Shown here: one piece after another, positions 34,816 through 45,704 of the stretch | Position numbering within the stretch: position 1 is the first letter of the stretch | How the letters are laid out: each line of letters opens with the position of its first letter | NCBI RefSeq assembly: GCF_024868665.1 | Contig: NC_079900.1 | Span: 1,850,078 to 1,914,077, forward strand | DNA length: 64,000 bases | Origin: Triplophysa rosa | Taxonomy: Eukaryota; Chordata; Actinopteri; Cypriniformes; Nemacheilidae | Direction: 5' to 3' | Position numbers and translations under genes: made by a program | The notes under the pieces: generated by a model | What the model saw: only the letters and a program-made list of their open reading frames with translations | Database searches by the model: none | What the model was told of the DNA's origin: nothing

Positions 34816-36425
34816 CTTTTGTGATTTTTATTTTTTGTCATAAATCATTATTGTCAGTTCCCTTTATGTTTGTCACTGGGTTTTGCAAACAATAAAAAAA
34901 GTATTAAAAAGTGCTTCTCACTTTCGACAACACAGTATTTAATCATTTTAAAATGTAGAGTGTTATTTTCCATTTCCTGAAAAACAGTGAATTTGGATAT
35001 CATTTGGACATCAGGACAGCAACGATATTCTTGTTTGGTAAGGAAAGACAAGAAAACAAAACAGAGATGCATGAAGATCGTCTAACAGACCAAGTTTTAT
35101 CTCCCATCTTTATCATATTTTGTTCAGTTGATAAAATTTTCAGAAAACCCAAATTATTAAACGATTATATGCAAGTATATGCAAGCTTGTTTGTAGTTTA
35201 TGGTCTGGCATATATGCATAACGATTAAACAAGAGCAAGGCCTTCGACCACTTTGAATATATCGTTTTAAGAATGCATATCATGACTGTCCTTCCGAAAC
35301 CTTGTATGTCCAAATTTGCAGTTTTTCTGGAAATGGAAAAAACACTTAACTTTTTTAGCGATTGCATACTGTGTTGTCAAAGTTGACAAGCACTTTTTAA
35401 TAATGTTTATTGGTTAGATATTTGCAAAACCAAGAGACTCATAATAATGATTTATGTCGAAAAATAAAAATCACGAAATATGGAGATACGAGGTTTCAGA
35501 AGGACAGCAGCGACATGAAATATACAACAGAATCCCTGACTCCAGATCACGACGGTATTCCATTGCCATGTGTCTAAAAAAACAAACGAATATGTGTAAA
35601 CAAACATGATGTAGTGCCTTGAATTTATAACTGCAGGCCTGTAGATTTCCACACAAGTTTAAGTGGCACTGACTAAACTTTACAAGTGAAAAGGTGTAAA
35701 TCCTGTGAGTTCAGAGGAATGTATCATCATCAGCTCGACGTGCTTTAGCTCATCATGAACAGGTGGGGGTTTGTTTAGATGAGCCGGTGGACTGTGAGCG
35801 TTTTATTGAGCTTTGCCTTTAGCACCTGCTAACATATAAATCTGCTCATGAGATTGTGTGACGGCAGACGTGATTTATGGAGTCGCTGTTGACAAGGTCC
35901 ACCGGCGGCTCAAGCCGATATCATTTATCTTTCTTAGGTGCCGTTTCCATCTCACTTAATGTTTAATAAACTTCCTCGTTTTCGTACACTGTTTGCTCTA
36001 TTTTTCATTCTTCTCCTCACAGGGATTTTATAAGTGTCTCTGGTTAGCAAAACAAATCAGGACATAAATCAATGGATACGCCAGTAATGAAAGCAAATTG
36101 AACGTAGCGAAGGCAGATTTGAGATGAGGACATGCAGTTGGTTTTATTAGCATCTAGAGTTCATGTACTGATCATAACAGTTAGGCGGATAATGGGAATC
36201 AACTCGCACATATGATCGGCTCACATGACACTGACATGAAACTTCATTCGCCCCAATGGACCACGTATCTACAGTGTCTGAATCGTTCCCTGTCAACTAT
36301 TAAGTGCACTCGCATCGTTCGCCACATAGGAAATAGTACGTGTGTGACCATTTAACTGATTCTAGACGGCGCTTTCGTATTTGACAGAACAAAAGTGGTT
36401 CAGCAAAAAGAAAAAGATGGTTTTG
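34816..36425. other. Unclassified DNA, possible conserved element at 35740-35990
   Basis: 35740-35990 is non-repetitive, with 'gttttattgagctttgcct', 'gtgatttatggagtcgctg' and 'ccaccggcggctcaagccg'. It could be a conserved regulatory segment, but only comparison with other fishes would show it. The rest is AT-rich with no repeat ends and no coding pattern. Confidence 0.3.
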
Positions 36426-36427
36426 CC

Positions 36428-36625
36428 TGACTGATCTCACCGGAATTCGTAGCTATTTTACAAGGTGGCTTATTCGTATGAATTCGAACGTTGTGAATCG
36501 TACAAAACGTACGATTACTGGGAAAAAAGCAATACTGAAGCCCTGCCCCAACACTAATGTCACTGGCACGAAACTAAACCGTACAAAAATGTACAAATGA
36601 GATTGTACTGTACATATTGTACAAA
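36428..36625. repeat. Dispersed repeat with 'cgtacgatt/gaattcgta' motifs
   Basis: Contains 'cggaattcgtagctatttt', 'ttcgtatgaattcgaacg' and 'gtacaaaacgtacgatt', which resemble a common cyprinid-type repeat. Ends not defined. Confidence 0.45.
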
Positions 36626-38298
36626 AACCAGGCTAGAAAAAGTTGAGCCTTGTTTTCTGTGGCATCAAAAAAAAAGTAAATATAAAATGGATGAAAACAT
36701 AAAATATGAAAATGAAGAGAAATACAAACACAATTAAAACCACATCCAATTGTAACTTGACGTTTGATTTTAAAAATAAAAAATGCCCAGTTGAAAAACC
36801 AACAAAAAACATCAAAGAAATTCTAAATTATTTATTTGGTTACACTGGGATTTGTACTGGTTTTAATGGAAACTATAATGGTCTCTGTGGGTCTCTGCTG
36901 GTAATGTGTTGGTTCTACTGGTGAGATGTTATCTGACAAATAGGAATCAATAAAACACCATTAAATCTTACTGGAAAAAGACCCAAAACACACAACAGAA
37001 ATGAATTTTGGAATGGTTTTAATGGAAAACAGTTGATGGTTCATTAAAGAATTTGTAATAGAAACCATTAGTAACCATTAGTTCACTGTAAAACCTAAAA
37101 ACTTTATTTCTTAAGTTTTTTAAATAATATTAAATGACCTTAAAAATCTAGTTTAACATATTATTACTATTTCAGATTCATTTCATTGGTAATATAAAAT
37201 GCAAAAATTTTCAAAGTCAGTTTAATATAATTCAAAATTAAGTGACTTGTAAAGCCAGTTTGATTTACCTTATGAATTAAAGGCAGCTTTTGAACTATAG
37301 TTTGTGTGAATTTCTTTGATGTGGTCAGTGGAGCTGAATATACATGAGTATTTACAGTAATGCATCAGATTACTGTGTTGACAAATCATAGCTATAGCAA
37401 AAGTTAAACTCTAAACTGTGTTTGATCATTGGTGAAATAACAGCGTTGACAAAAAACAGGATCGGGATGAGCGAGGACAAAACTTCAGTCACTACAGAGT
37501 TGTGTGAAGGCCATTTGTAGCGGCGGCGAGCGGTAATTTTCATAAACAAGCCAGGTCACGGCGGGAAACTGGCGAGATAAATGTTTAAAGAGTGTCACAA
37601 AGGTTAACAATAACTGAGTAAACAAACAAACCAATAAATAATGATTCCCACACACATGAAGAAACGCCACACCTCCCGAGCTCATCAGTCACCTGAAAGG
37701 TCTCGTCTGGCAGCAAGGGATTGTGGGTAATCTGAGAACTCCACCGGTAAAGACCTCGGGGAACACGTTTCTGTGCAAACGATAAGTCATTAGCAGCTAT
37801 TAGCATCTGTGATAAAGTGCCTCGGGTGAGAAGAAGAGAGAGAGAGAGCAGAAGAGAACAGATTGAAGGTTGTAAACCCTGTTCAACCCTCACAAAGTGG
37901 ACTGCATATTAAACTGAGAACACGTCAGCGCACATGAATGTTGTTGAGAACGCTACTAACGCTAATGTACATATTACATCAAATTAGACAAACTATTCAT
38001 AGAGCTATAAATATAACAGTCTGATTTAAATCTGACACACAACTGTTCATACAGAAATGATTGATAACACAACATATATAAAATATTTGCAAAACCATGT
38101 ATTCTATAATACAATGCATTTAATTACTGTCCTGTTTGTCATGATTTCTTTTCTATACCATTAGTCATGTCTCTTCTGTTAGCAACAACGCAAAACTGTC
38201 TTACAGAAAAAAGTTTTAGAAATACATTTGAACGGAACTGTCAAGGAGAAAAAAGTCCCACAGACGTTAAAGGACGAACCCGAGAGATGAATAGAAAG
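36626..38298. other. Unclassified DNA
   Basis: 36650-36830 and 37086-37280 are AT-rich low-complexity. 37470-37600 has 'tagcggcggcgagcggtaat' and 'gtcacggcgggaaactggcg', possibly conserved non-coding. No gene recognised. Confidence 0.35.
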
Positions 38299-39083
38299 CA
38301 GAGCCGATCCTTCCTGTACGCAGACTACGCAGGTTGCATAGGGCCCCGGCACCACCAGGGAGCCCCTTGAGTACCGATTCAAAAACACTATTGTAAACAA
38401 GACACTATTTTTATAACTTGCGGATTCAACTTTTAAGGAATCATTTGGAAATTTCCTTTTTAATACTTAATTGATTTAATAACTGTTACACACTTGTTAT
38501 GCCACGTGTATGATGCACTGATACGCGAAGAAGGCATGTGTTTTGGTAGTATTTTAAAGTCTTATTTAGTTTTGACAAATTATGCAATGAATAACTTACA
38601 AAACAATTCTCCAGTAAAGATTTACAAATTCAGTATTTGTCCACTATATTTCATTTGATCATGATAGGCTAATATGTCATTTTTAGTTTGTGCCATCACA
38701 TTTAGAGAATTATTGATGTTTTCGTATGCTTAGCTTTTATGAAAAAATTGTATTTATCATGCTTTATCTTTGTTAGCAAATCACTCATTTGGTAGTAAAA
38801 ACACAGCGTTTGCGTGTTATAGGTTTTTTAACAGCTAGAGCCACACGTTAGGTCAATCAAAATTTTTATTAAATTGTATACTTAATTGTTTAAGTATAAA
38901 ATTAACCCCTACTTTAATGTTTTTTTTCTTTCAGTCTTCATTTGTTTAAGTGTGTTAATTGAGGTATTAATTTTATTTCTTGTAGTTTACAGTTATGTTT
39001 AGGCCTATATCTCATTTTAATTATTTGTACAAGGGCCGCTCACAAGTTTGCTTAGGGCCCCCGGACGTCTAGGATCGGCACTG
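38299..39083. mobile_element. Non-autonomous hAT element, 785 bp
   Basis: Left end 'cagagccgatccttcctg' pairs with right end 'ctaggatcggcactg'. Both sub-termini carry 'agggcccc' blocks. Flanks 'atagaaag' (38291-38298) and 'atagaaaa' (39084-39091) form an 8-bp target duplication with one mismatch. The interior is AT-rich and non-coding. Confidence 0.8.
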
Positions 39084-39187
39084 ATAGAAAAACATATAGA
39101 CAGACAGATTTTTGACTGACTTGTTTGTTGTAACAGATTGTCAGTAGTCGAGTGTTTTTGTGTGTGCGTATGTGTTGGATCCGTCAT

Positions 39188-39293
39188 AAAAATGTATGAA
39201 AAGTTGGCACACCAAAGCTCCAAAAATAGCAAGTCTTTTTAAAAAATGTGAATATTTTTGGAGCTTTGGTGTGCCAACTTTTCATACATTTTT
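39188..39293. repeat. Perfect 41-bp inverted repeat with 24-bp loop
   Basis: The arm 39188-39228, with core 'agttggcacaccaaagctcc', is matched base for base by its reverse complement at 39253-39293. The loop also holds 'ttttt' next to 'aaaaaa', which could extend the pairing. A transcript from either strand would fold into a hairpin of about 106 nt. I see no target duplication and no second copy in the window. Confidence 0.9.
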
Positions 39294-40143
39294 CGGTATT
39301 CAATGTTTGGAAAGCCATGCGTCTCTGACTCGGCTTGTTATGTTTGAGATATCCAAATCTTCCATAGACTGAAAACTTACGACTAATATTTCCTAAAGCT
39401 TTCAAGCTATAAAAACCAAACTCAACGCAGAGCTCCAGTCTGATCTGAGAAGAGTCATTCTGTCAAGCGTTGCATTTTTTAACAGATCAGACTTTTCCAG
39501 CAGCGGACATCAATCAGATTCAGGGGATATACAGTAATGACTGTGCTTCAAACAGTTCAAATGAATGTCTTACAGATACTAAATGCCAACTGCCTAGCAA
39601 CCACCCAGAATACCCTGGCAACCCCAAAGCAAGCAACTACACAGAACACCCTAGCAACCGCTGCACGCCGTCTATTAGAACACACATTAGATTACATTAC
39701 ATGAACGTCCTGACAGCTCTGCCTGTGTGAGGAGAGCAAATGAAAGCAAAATGGGATTTTGAGAAATGAATTATGGAATTATGAATATTCTGACAGGGCT
39801 GTTAGCCACCTGCAGATGCACGGGGATCTTCACAGCTTTGTAGTGATTCTTCGTATTCCATATCACACAATGATTCAATTAAATGGTGATGTAAACCATA
39901 TTGCTTCTTTCATCGCTGTCAGATCTCCACAGTCAAATCAAAATTTGTGCAATGAGGATGTGAAATTGTTAGAACCTCCAGATACAGACGAAAAAGTTTC
40001 AGATGGTGAAGTACTGTGATAAACACAATGAGTACTGGACTACTTGACTATGATATCTAGGACTACGCGTAAAAATGACCATGATGCATATAAAGTACAC
40101 CATGGTAAAATCACGGTACACTTTTTTGTGGAGTGCAAAGTAT
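39294..40143. other. Unclassified DNA with a 'ctagcaacc' minisatellite patch
   Basis: 39585-39665 holds three related units ('ctgcctagcaaccaccca', 'ccctggcaaccccaaag', 'ccctagcaaccgctgca') of the dispersed repeat also seen inverted near 6452 and direct near 33915. The rest is featureless. Confidence 0.4.
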
Positions 40144-40501
40144 TAAAGTGATACTTCACCCAAAAATGAAAATTCTGTCATCATTTATTCACCTTCCAGT
40201 TGTTCCAAATCTGTATAAATGTCTTTGTTCTGATGAACGCAGAGAAAGATATTTGGAAGAATGCTTGTAACCAGACAGATTTTGCCCCCATTGACTCCCA
40301 TAATAGGAAAAAATACAATGGTAGTCAAAAGTAATTTTTCCTACTATAGGAGTCAATGGGGGTCGAGATCAGTTTGGTTACACGCATTCTTCCAACTATC
40401 TTTCTCTGTGTTCATCACAACAATGAAATGTATACCAATTTGGAACAACTGGAAGGCGAGTAAATGATGACAGAATTTTCATTTTTGGGTGACGTATCCC
40501 A
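40144..40501. mobile_element. Palindromic MITE (copy B)
   Basis: Best-preserved copy. Left 'cacccaaaaatgaaaattct' mirrors right 'agaattttcatttttgggtg'. 'gttgttccaaatctgtat' mirrors 'ataccaatttggaacaac', and 'attgactcccataatagg' mirrors 'ctactataggagtcaat'. The element is almost wholly self-complementary. Confidence 0.85.
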
Positions 40502-41519
40502 TAAAAAAAAACAAATGCACATTTTCTAACACTCAGGCTTGTTTTTAAACTTGTGGTGGGAATAAAGTTGGTTAATTGTCATTACAGATGAAGATAGGAA
40601 GCTTTTTTAACACTAGAACAACACAATTAAAGGCAAATGGAGCCACATTCATTAACACACTTCATGATTCTCACACCAGCGCAGAGAATGATGGGAAATG
40701 ATGAATGAAATTCTCTCAGCAAGTGTTGAAACCTTTTTAATCCAACACTAATTACATCAAGACCAATTAGCTTCTTTAATAGACACTAGCTGTCAGAACT
40801 CAGAACAAACCTGACTTTTTACACTTTAATGTGCCTTAAAAAGGCAAAATCTACAGTTTAAAAGATTTTTTGTTTTCTGCATGGTTTCTTCCGACACCAA
40901 GAGTCCGTTTCCTCTGTCCTTCAGGAGTGAGTGAATCAGGGTGAGAGAGAGAGAGTTTGAGTGTCTGTACCACTGAGGGCTCTGATGATATCAACAGGAC
41001 GGCCCTCAGAGAACACAGAGAGCACATTATGACTGAAAGATAAGACTATCGGTGTCCATTGCCAACATCTCTCTCTCTCTCTCTCTCGCTTATCAGCTGA
41101 ATGTAAACAATCAGTGAATGATTCATTCTGAACAGATCTCTCGCTCATGATGGACTTACACACAGCTGATAAATCACATTAGTCTACAACCCCACCATCA
41201 TCAACACAACTCATATCTCAAGCCTTTTCTAATTGGTGCAACGTGATAACATTGTCAAGCTTTCAATGCTCTGTCTGTCTATTCACTTCCCATTTCATCT
41301 GATAATTGAACACAAGGTTTGCTGTCTACATAAGCAGTTGCATTGTAAGGCATCATCGCAACCATCGTGAAATCATAAGTGAATGATCTGGAAGGCTCCG
41401 CATAGGCAACAGCTCAGTGTGTCGCACAAATAGTGGACAGGCGACATCACTCTGATTTGAATAAAGATGCAATGGTTTAACGAGGTGACGCACTAAAAAC
41501 ACACCGCACTCACAAATCC
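40502..41519. other. Unclassified DNA with short GA/CT runs
   Basis: Runs at 40942-40954 (GA) and 41067-41088 (CT). The minus frame 40936-41163 includes the CT run and is not gene-like. Confidence 0.35.
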
Positions 41520-41830
41520 TGGCTAAATACTTTTACTAAAATTAGTTTTTAATAGTGAATAAAAATACTGTAGCATACTTTAGCATTTACTATAAGAAAC
41601 TGTGGTAAAATGCCACAACACTATCATGCAAGTAAATGTTAGTAAAAGTAAATATTGAAGTATACTAGTGTCAATTCAATACTATACAGAATATTTTTAG
41701 CGTACATTAACACAAGTAGTCCTAAGTGTGTTATAATACACTACAATATACTACACTAAATACCATAGCATTTACTGATAACTATATTTAATGATATAGA
41801 AGTATCGTACAGTTTTCTTTCATGGGTGTT
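41520..41830. repeat. 'agtaaa/agtatact'-type AT-rich dispersed repeat
   Basis: Contains 'aagtaaatgttagtaaaagt', 'attgaagtatactagtg' and 'ctacaatatactacacta', in the style of 15275-15775. Confidence 0.4.
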
Positions 41831-41920
41831 GTTTACTTGTCAGATGATAAAAAATCAACACCAGTTACTCGTGACAGAGCGATCAACACATCTAAACATC
41901 CCAAATCATATTAAAATATA

Positions 41921-42857
41921 ACTGCAAGCAGCGATACGGGGCCAAGCCCCCGAAGAGTTATAAGCAATTATATTAAAAGCGTCATATCTCATGAACGCTA
42001 GGTGGCACTGTGTTGAAACATCACGTGTACGCCCGGGACTGTAATTCAGTGGCGCGTACCAAATTTGGTGCAGATATATCATACGATTCAAAAGATATTA
42101 CGATTTATGACAAAATTCAAAATGGCGGACAGGCCATTCATCCAATCGTGACAGAATCAGAATCATACGATCCGGCATGACCCGAGGAACCCATAGATAC
42201 CGAGATCACGGTTTTCTGACAAACATATCTAAAGTTACGAGCAAAAATAGCCATTTTTCAAATCTCGCTGTTCCCAATTTTGGCATGGACCCCCAGTCCA
42301 AGGTGTTGATGAAGCGAACCGAGTTTTATAGCGATAGATCAAAGAATGGCCGAGATACGGCCTCAGATCCATTTTTGGGTCAACTTTGAAAAGTTTGTGA
42401 CGTCATAACTTTTGAACAACTGTGAAAATCGCAATTCTGTCGGGTCACGTCTGTGCGGCTCAGTCCAAAGATCGTGTAAGCCGACATTTCGTGTAAGACA
42501 ATTTCTAGGACTAGTAAAGAAAAAACACAATACTGCACTTTTCAAGATGACCGCTACTGTAATGGGCGGAGTCTTGATGTAACGCATGGAATGTGACAAG
42601 CGTGACGAGTGAATGACATGTGCAGAGTAGAATTTCTGTAGATCAATGGGTTCAAAAGTTACAGCCATTTGAAAAGTGTATTTTTGAACTGCTGATGGCG
42701 CTATAGAGTGAGTGCCAGAGAGCCCATGCTTGGTCACAGGACTATTGAAGACCACCACTATGAGTGTGCCAAGTTTCATAATTTTCCTAGGGCTGCCTTA
42801 GACTCCCATTGGGGAAGAATAAGAATACCAACAGAAGCAGAAGCGGGGCTTGGCCCC
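41921..42857. mobile_element. Teleost dispersed element, about 940 bp, with inverted ends
   Basis: Begins 'actgcaagcagcgatacggg' and ends 'agcggggcttggcccct'. The 13-bp 'ggggccaagcccc' near the left is perfectly inverted as 'ggggcttggcccc' at the right. It includes an 'aattcaaaatggcgg' motif and a 'ggggaagaataagaat' run before the right end, both recurrent in this family. The minus frame 42363-42779 (138 codons) is incidental: no start context or domain. Confidence 0.65.
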
Positions 42858-42875
42858 TAATGAGCAAAACTAATT

Positions 42876-43175
42876 ATACCATGGTCTTTTTGAATACTCG
42901 ATTCTGATTGGCTGGAAGGTGTGCATTAAAACCCTTTAACGCACAGGTAGCTCCAGTAAGTTTGATTACATTTGAAATTTAACTGACAAAATCACTGTAA
43001 TTTTCACCTGTTTGATCTCAAATCTCACTGTAAACATCAATAAAAGATTTAACTTGTCAAATGACCGTGGTATAAGCGGGATAATCCACAGCTAGCTACA
43101 CTTCGCGTCGGGTGCTTCTCGGCCTCCACGTCGTGCATTAAACCCTTTAACGCACGGCTAGCTGTGGATTATCCC
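42876..43175. mobile_element. Small element plus adjoining 19-bp-arm hairpin
   Basis: 'ataccatggtc' (42876-42886) and 'gaccgtggtat' (43062-43072) are inverted with one mismatch. Immediately after, 'gggataatccacagctagc' (43078-43096) is perfectly inverted at 43157-43175. 'accctttaacgcac' occurs at about 42941 and 43143 as a direct repeat. A rearranged miniature element is likely. Confidence 0.55.
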
Positions 43176-44078
43176 TTACATATACAACACTCAAGCATCT
43201 ATTCATCTTCACCAAGTATCTTGCCGTGATCTTTCTCTGAGATTTCATTGTTTTAACTGAAGGTTTTCTAAAATTTAGAATGTTTGAAACATTTGCTGTT
43301 CCAACAAAGAAAAACAAAGATTTGAGGATGTTCCGAAACCTTCTCTTTATCAGAGAAGAACTCTAAACTCAACCGCAGCACATATAAACACCTGACCTGC
43401 AACCTGTCGATTACAGGAACAGGAGTGACTCCATGCAGTATACAGGACTATCATTGAGGAGATGCAGGTGTCACTCCTCAAACTCGATCCTAACAGCGGT
43501 GAAGAGAGAAGGTGAATCAGTGAAGCCGTGCCTGTTAAGAGTTTAATGAAGTACAATCATAAAATCTTCAGTTATTACCATCATTAAAAACTCTCTGTCC
43601 CACTCTCACCTCTAACTGAAGAACACACTGACTGTTCCTTCAGACTCTGAGAAACCCCCAGAGTATAACACACTGCCTACAGATATGACTTATTTCTGTT
43701 TTCCTCCAGAGAGAGCGAGCGAGCGAGAGAGAGAGAGGTGCTTTATATATTTCACACAGGGTCAGTACCGCGGTAAAGTTGGTCAGATGAATGAATAACA
43801 CACAGATGACACAACCTCTGCATGTGTGTGCATCATTTCTGTGTTGTGTAACGCTGTTCCACTGCATCTGAGTTATTTTCTCACCTGACACTTAAATGTC
43901 ATTCACAGACTGAGAATTTCCTTTGAGAGGAAGTGATGTAACAACTGGTGAGCGAGACTTCATGGAGACGGCAGAGAGCAGGACAGACAGACAGTTCTGA
44001 TCTTACAGTCCTGACCTGGAACGAATCTCAAGATGTAATCATGCATGTGTGTGACAGAGAATCCCACAGTCACAACAA
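43176..44078. other. Unclassified non-coding DNA
   Basis: A GA/GC-rich 'gagagagcgagcgagcgag' run at 43710-43738 is the only clear feature. Confidence 0.35.
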
Positions 44079-44086
44079 CACCGCAC

Positions 44087-44661
44087 TAGGGTTGGGAATC
44101 GAAAATCAATTCCAATTTGGAATCGGAATCGAAAGGCTAGGAATCGGATTGGAATCGAAAGGAATAGGAATCAGATACTTGAGATTAAAATTTGAATTCC
44201 TGTCATCAATTCCTGTGTGCATATTTTCAGAAAGGTACATGTGTTGCATGATCTGCTGATATCTCAATAAAAGCCCTTATGAAAATTATCGATATTTTTT
44301 AGTATAGTGAGCATAGTTTAGTTATAGAATTTGCATTAAAGCACAGGAATCACAAATTAACCATGGTTGCATTATAGTAACTGCAGTTTAACCATGATGT
44401 AGTTCAACTATGATAATATAAATTGTAATAAATCAGAAAAGGTGTGTTTCTATGTGTAAATATACACAAAACGGTGCTCATAAATATATATATATATTTT
44501 GCAAACAAGTCAATAAGCAGGCTACATGACCATACAGGTTGATATCTAAATGTTTTACTTCAACTGTGGAATCGAAACTGGGAATCGATAAGAATCGAAA
44601 TCGATAAGCAGAATCAGAATTGGAATCGGAATCGATAAAATTGAAACGATTCCCAACCCTA
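44087..44661. mobile_element. Non-autonomous hAT element with perfect 8-bp target duplication
   Basis: The 575-bp element starts 'tagggttgggaatcgaaaat' and ends 'acgattcccaaccccta' with one c fewer, giving a 10-bp perfect inverted end ('tagggttggg'). Flanks 'caccgcac' at 44079-44086 and 44662-44669 are identical. Sub-terminal 'ggaatcg' repeats are dense on both sides. No coding capacity. Confidence 0.9.
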
Positions 44662-44686
44662 CACCGCACAAATGACACAGAAAGAG

Positions 44687-45066
44687 AGAACTAGACAAAA
44701 TGACAAAAAAATGACAAACTAGACTAGAACGCAAAAAAAACACAAACTAGACAATTAACATAAACTGACAAATTTGACAAACTAGACAAGGTAAAAAATG
44801 GACAAAGTCGACAGGATAACAAATGACAACAATGACAAATTGGATGAAACTGGAAATAAAATAAAAATTAAAAAAAAAGAAAAACCTTCAAAGTTTTTGT
44901 TGTATTGTCTGGTTGTCACATTTTCATCAGTTTTTCTGTCAACTCCTGACAATCAGGTTTTGTCATATAGGAAAATTGGATGAAATTGGGCAAACTAGAC
45001 AAAAATGGACAAACCAGGCAAAATGACAAACTGTTCAAACAGTAAAAATGACAAAATTGGTAAAAA
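44687..45066. repeat. Cryptic minisatellite of 'tgacaaactagacaaa' units
   Basis: Units such as 'aactagacaaaatgacaaa', 'tttgacaaactagacaagg' and 'ggacaaaccaggcaaaatg' recur at irregular 13-17-bp spacing, with a non-repeat gap at 44880-44985. Confidence 0.6.
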
Positions 45067-45516
45067 AAACTATTTTTTACAATATACATTGATAAATGTT
45101 TACAAATAAACAGTATACTGTTTTAAGAAAGTAAACGGGGTGAAATTTGGCTTCAGGTTGATTTTAAGCACTCTGTGACTTTCTGATTGCAAAAAAAATG
45201 TAATATTAAATCCGTACTTCTTTTAAATATCAAAAAATACAAGAATTCTCAAAAGTACTATTCTCAATTATAAATGAGTAATTCCCACAAAAATGAAATA
45301 TTTCAACCTTCCTTTCCGTTCTGAGTCTGTGAGAGAGGGAGAGAGAAATAGCATGAGATGATATTACCAATGTGTGTGTGTTCGTGGGAGGTCATATAAT
45401 GACATAGAACTTTCAATGCTCGGGGTTTCCATGGATACCAGAACTCTGAGAGGTGGAGAGTGGCATTTTGGAATGAATGAGATGAACCGCAGGACAGATA
45501 ATAACAAACACGTACA
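45067..45516. other. Unclassified DNA upstream of candidate exon
   Basis: AT-rich to 45300, then mixed. In-frame stop codons TAA TAA at about 45499-45504 close the candidate reading frame upstream of its ATG. Confidence 0.35.
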
Positions 45517-45603
45517 ATGACAGCCAGACACAGAGAAACGCTCGAGCAAAAGGCCTACTTCACCTACACGCCGTGGGACACGAGACCTCAGGACTTCTGT
45601 CAG
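45517..45603 (+). CDS. Candidate first coding exon (29 codons, unknown gene)
   Basis: ATG in a favourable context (A at -3) opens a frame reading MTARHRETLEQKAYFTYT then PWDTRPQDFCQ. It ends at CAG followed by gtgagt, a near-consensus splice donor at 45604. Two in-frame stops upstream mean the ATG would be a true start if the exon is real. The second half has protein-like composition (Tyr, Phe, Trp, Pro), and the GC content rises locally. I do not recognise the protein. No further exon was found downstream; the next 1.3 kb is transposon. A chance frame remains quite possible. Confidence 0.25.
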
Positions 45604-45704
45604 GTGAGTCAAATCCACCTGACCCCTGTTGACCCATCACACTTATAAAGTCATATTCACTAAACATTTGTGAAGTAGTTTTCATAATTCGTTACTCATC
45701 GACG

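Noticed and set aside
42363..42779. 138-codon minus-strand open frame
   Set aside because: It lies wholly inside the dispersed element at 41921-42857 and has no domain or splice context.
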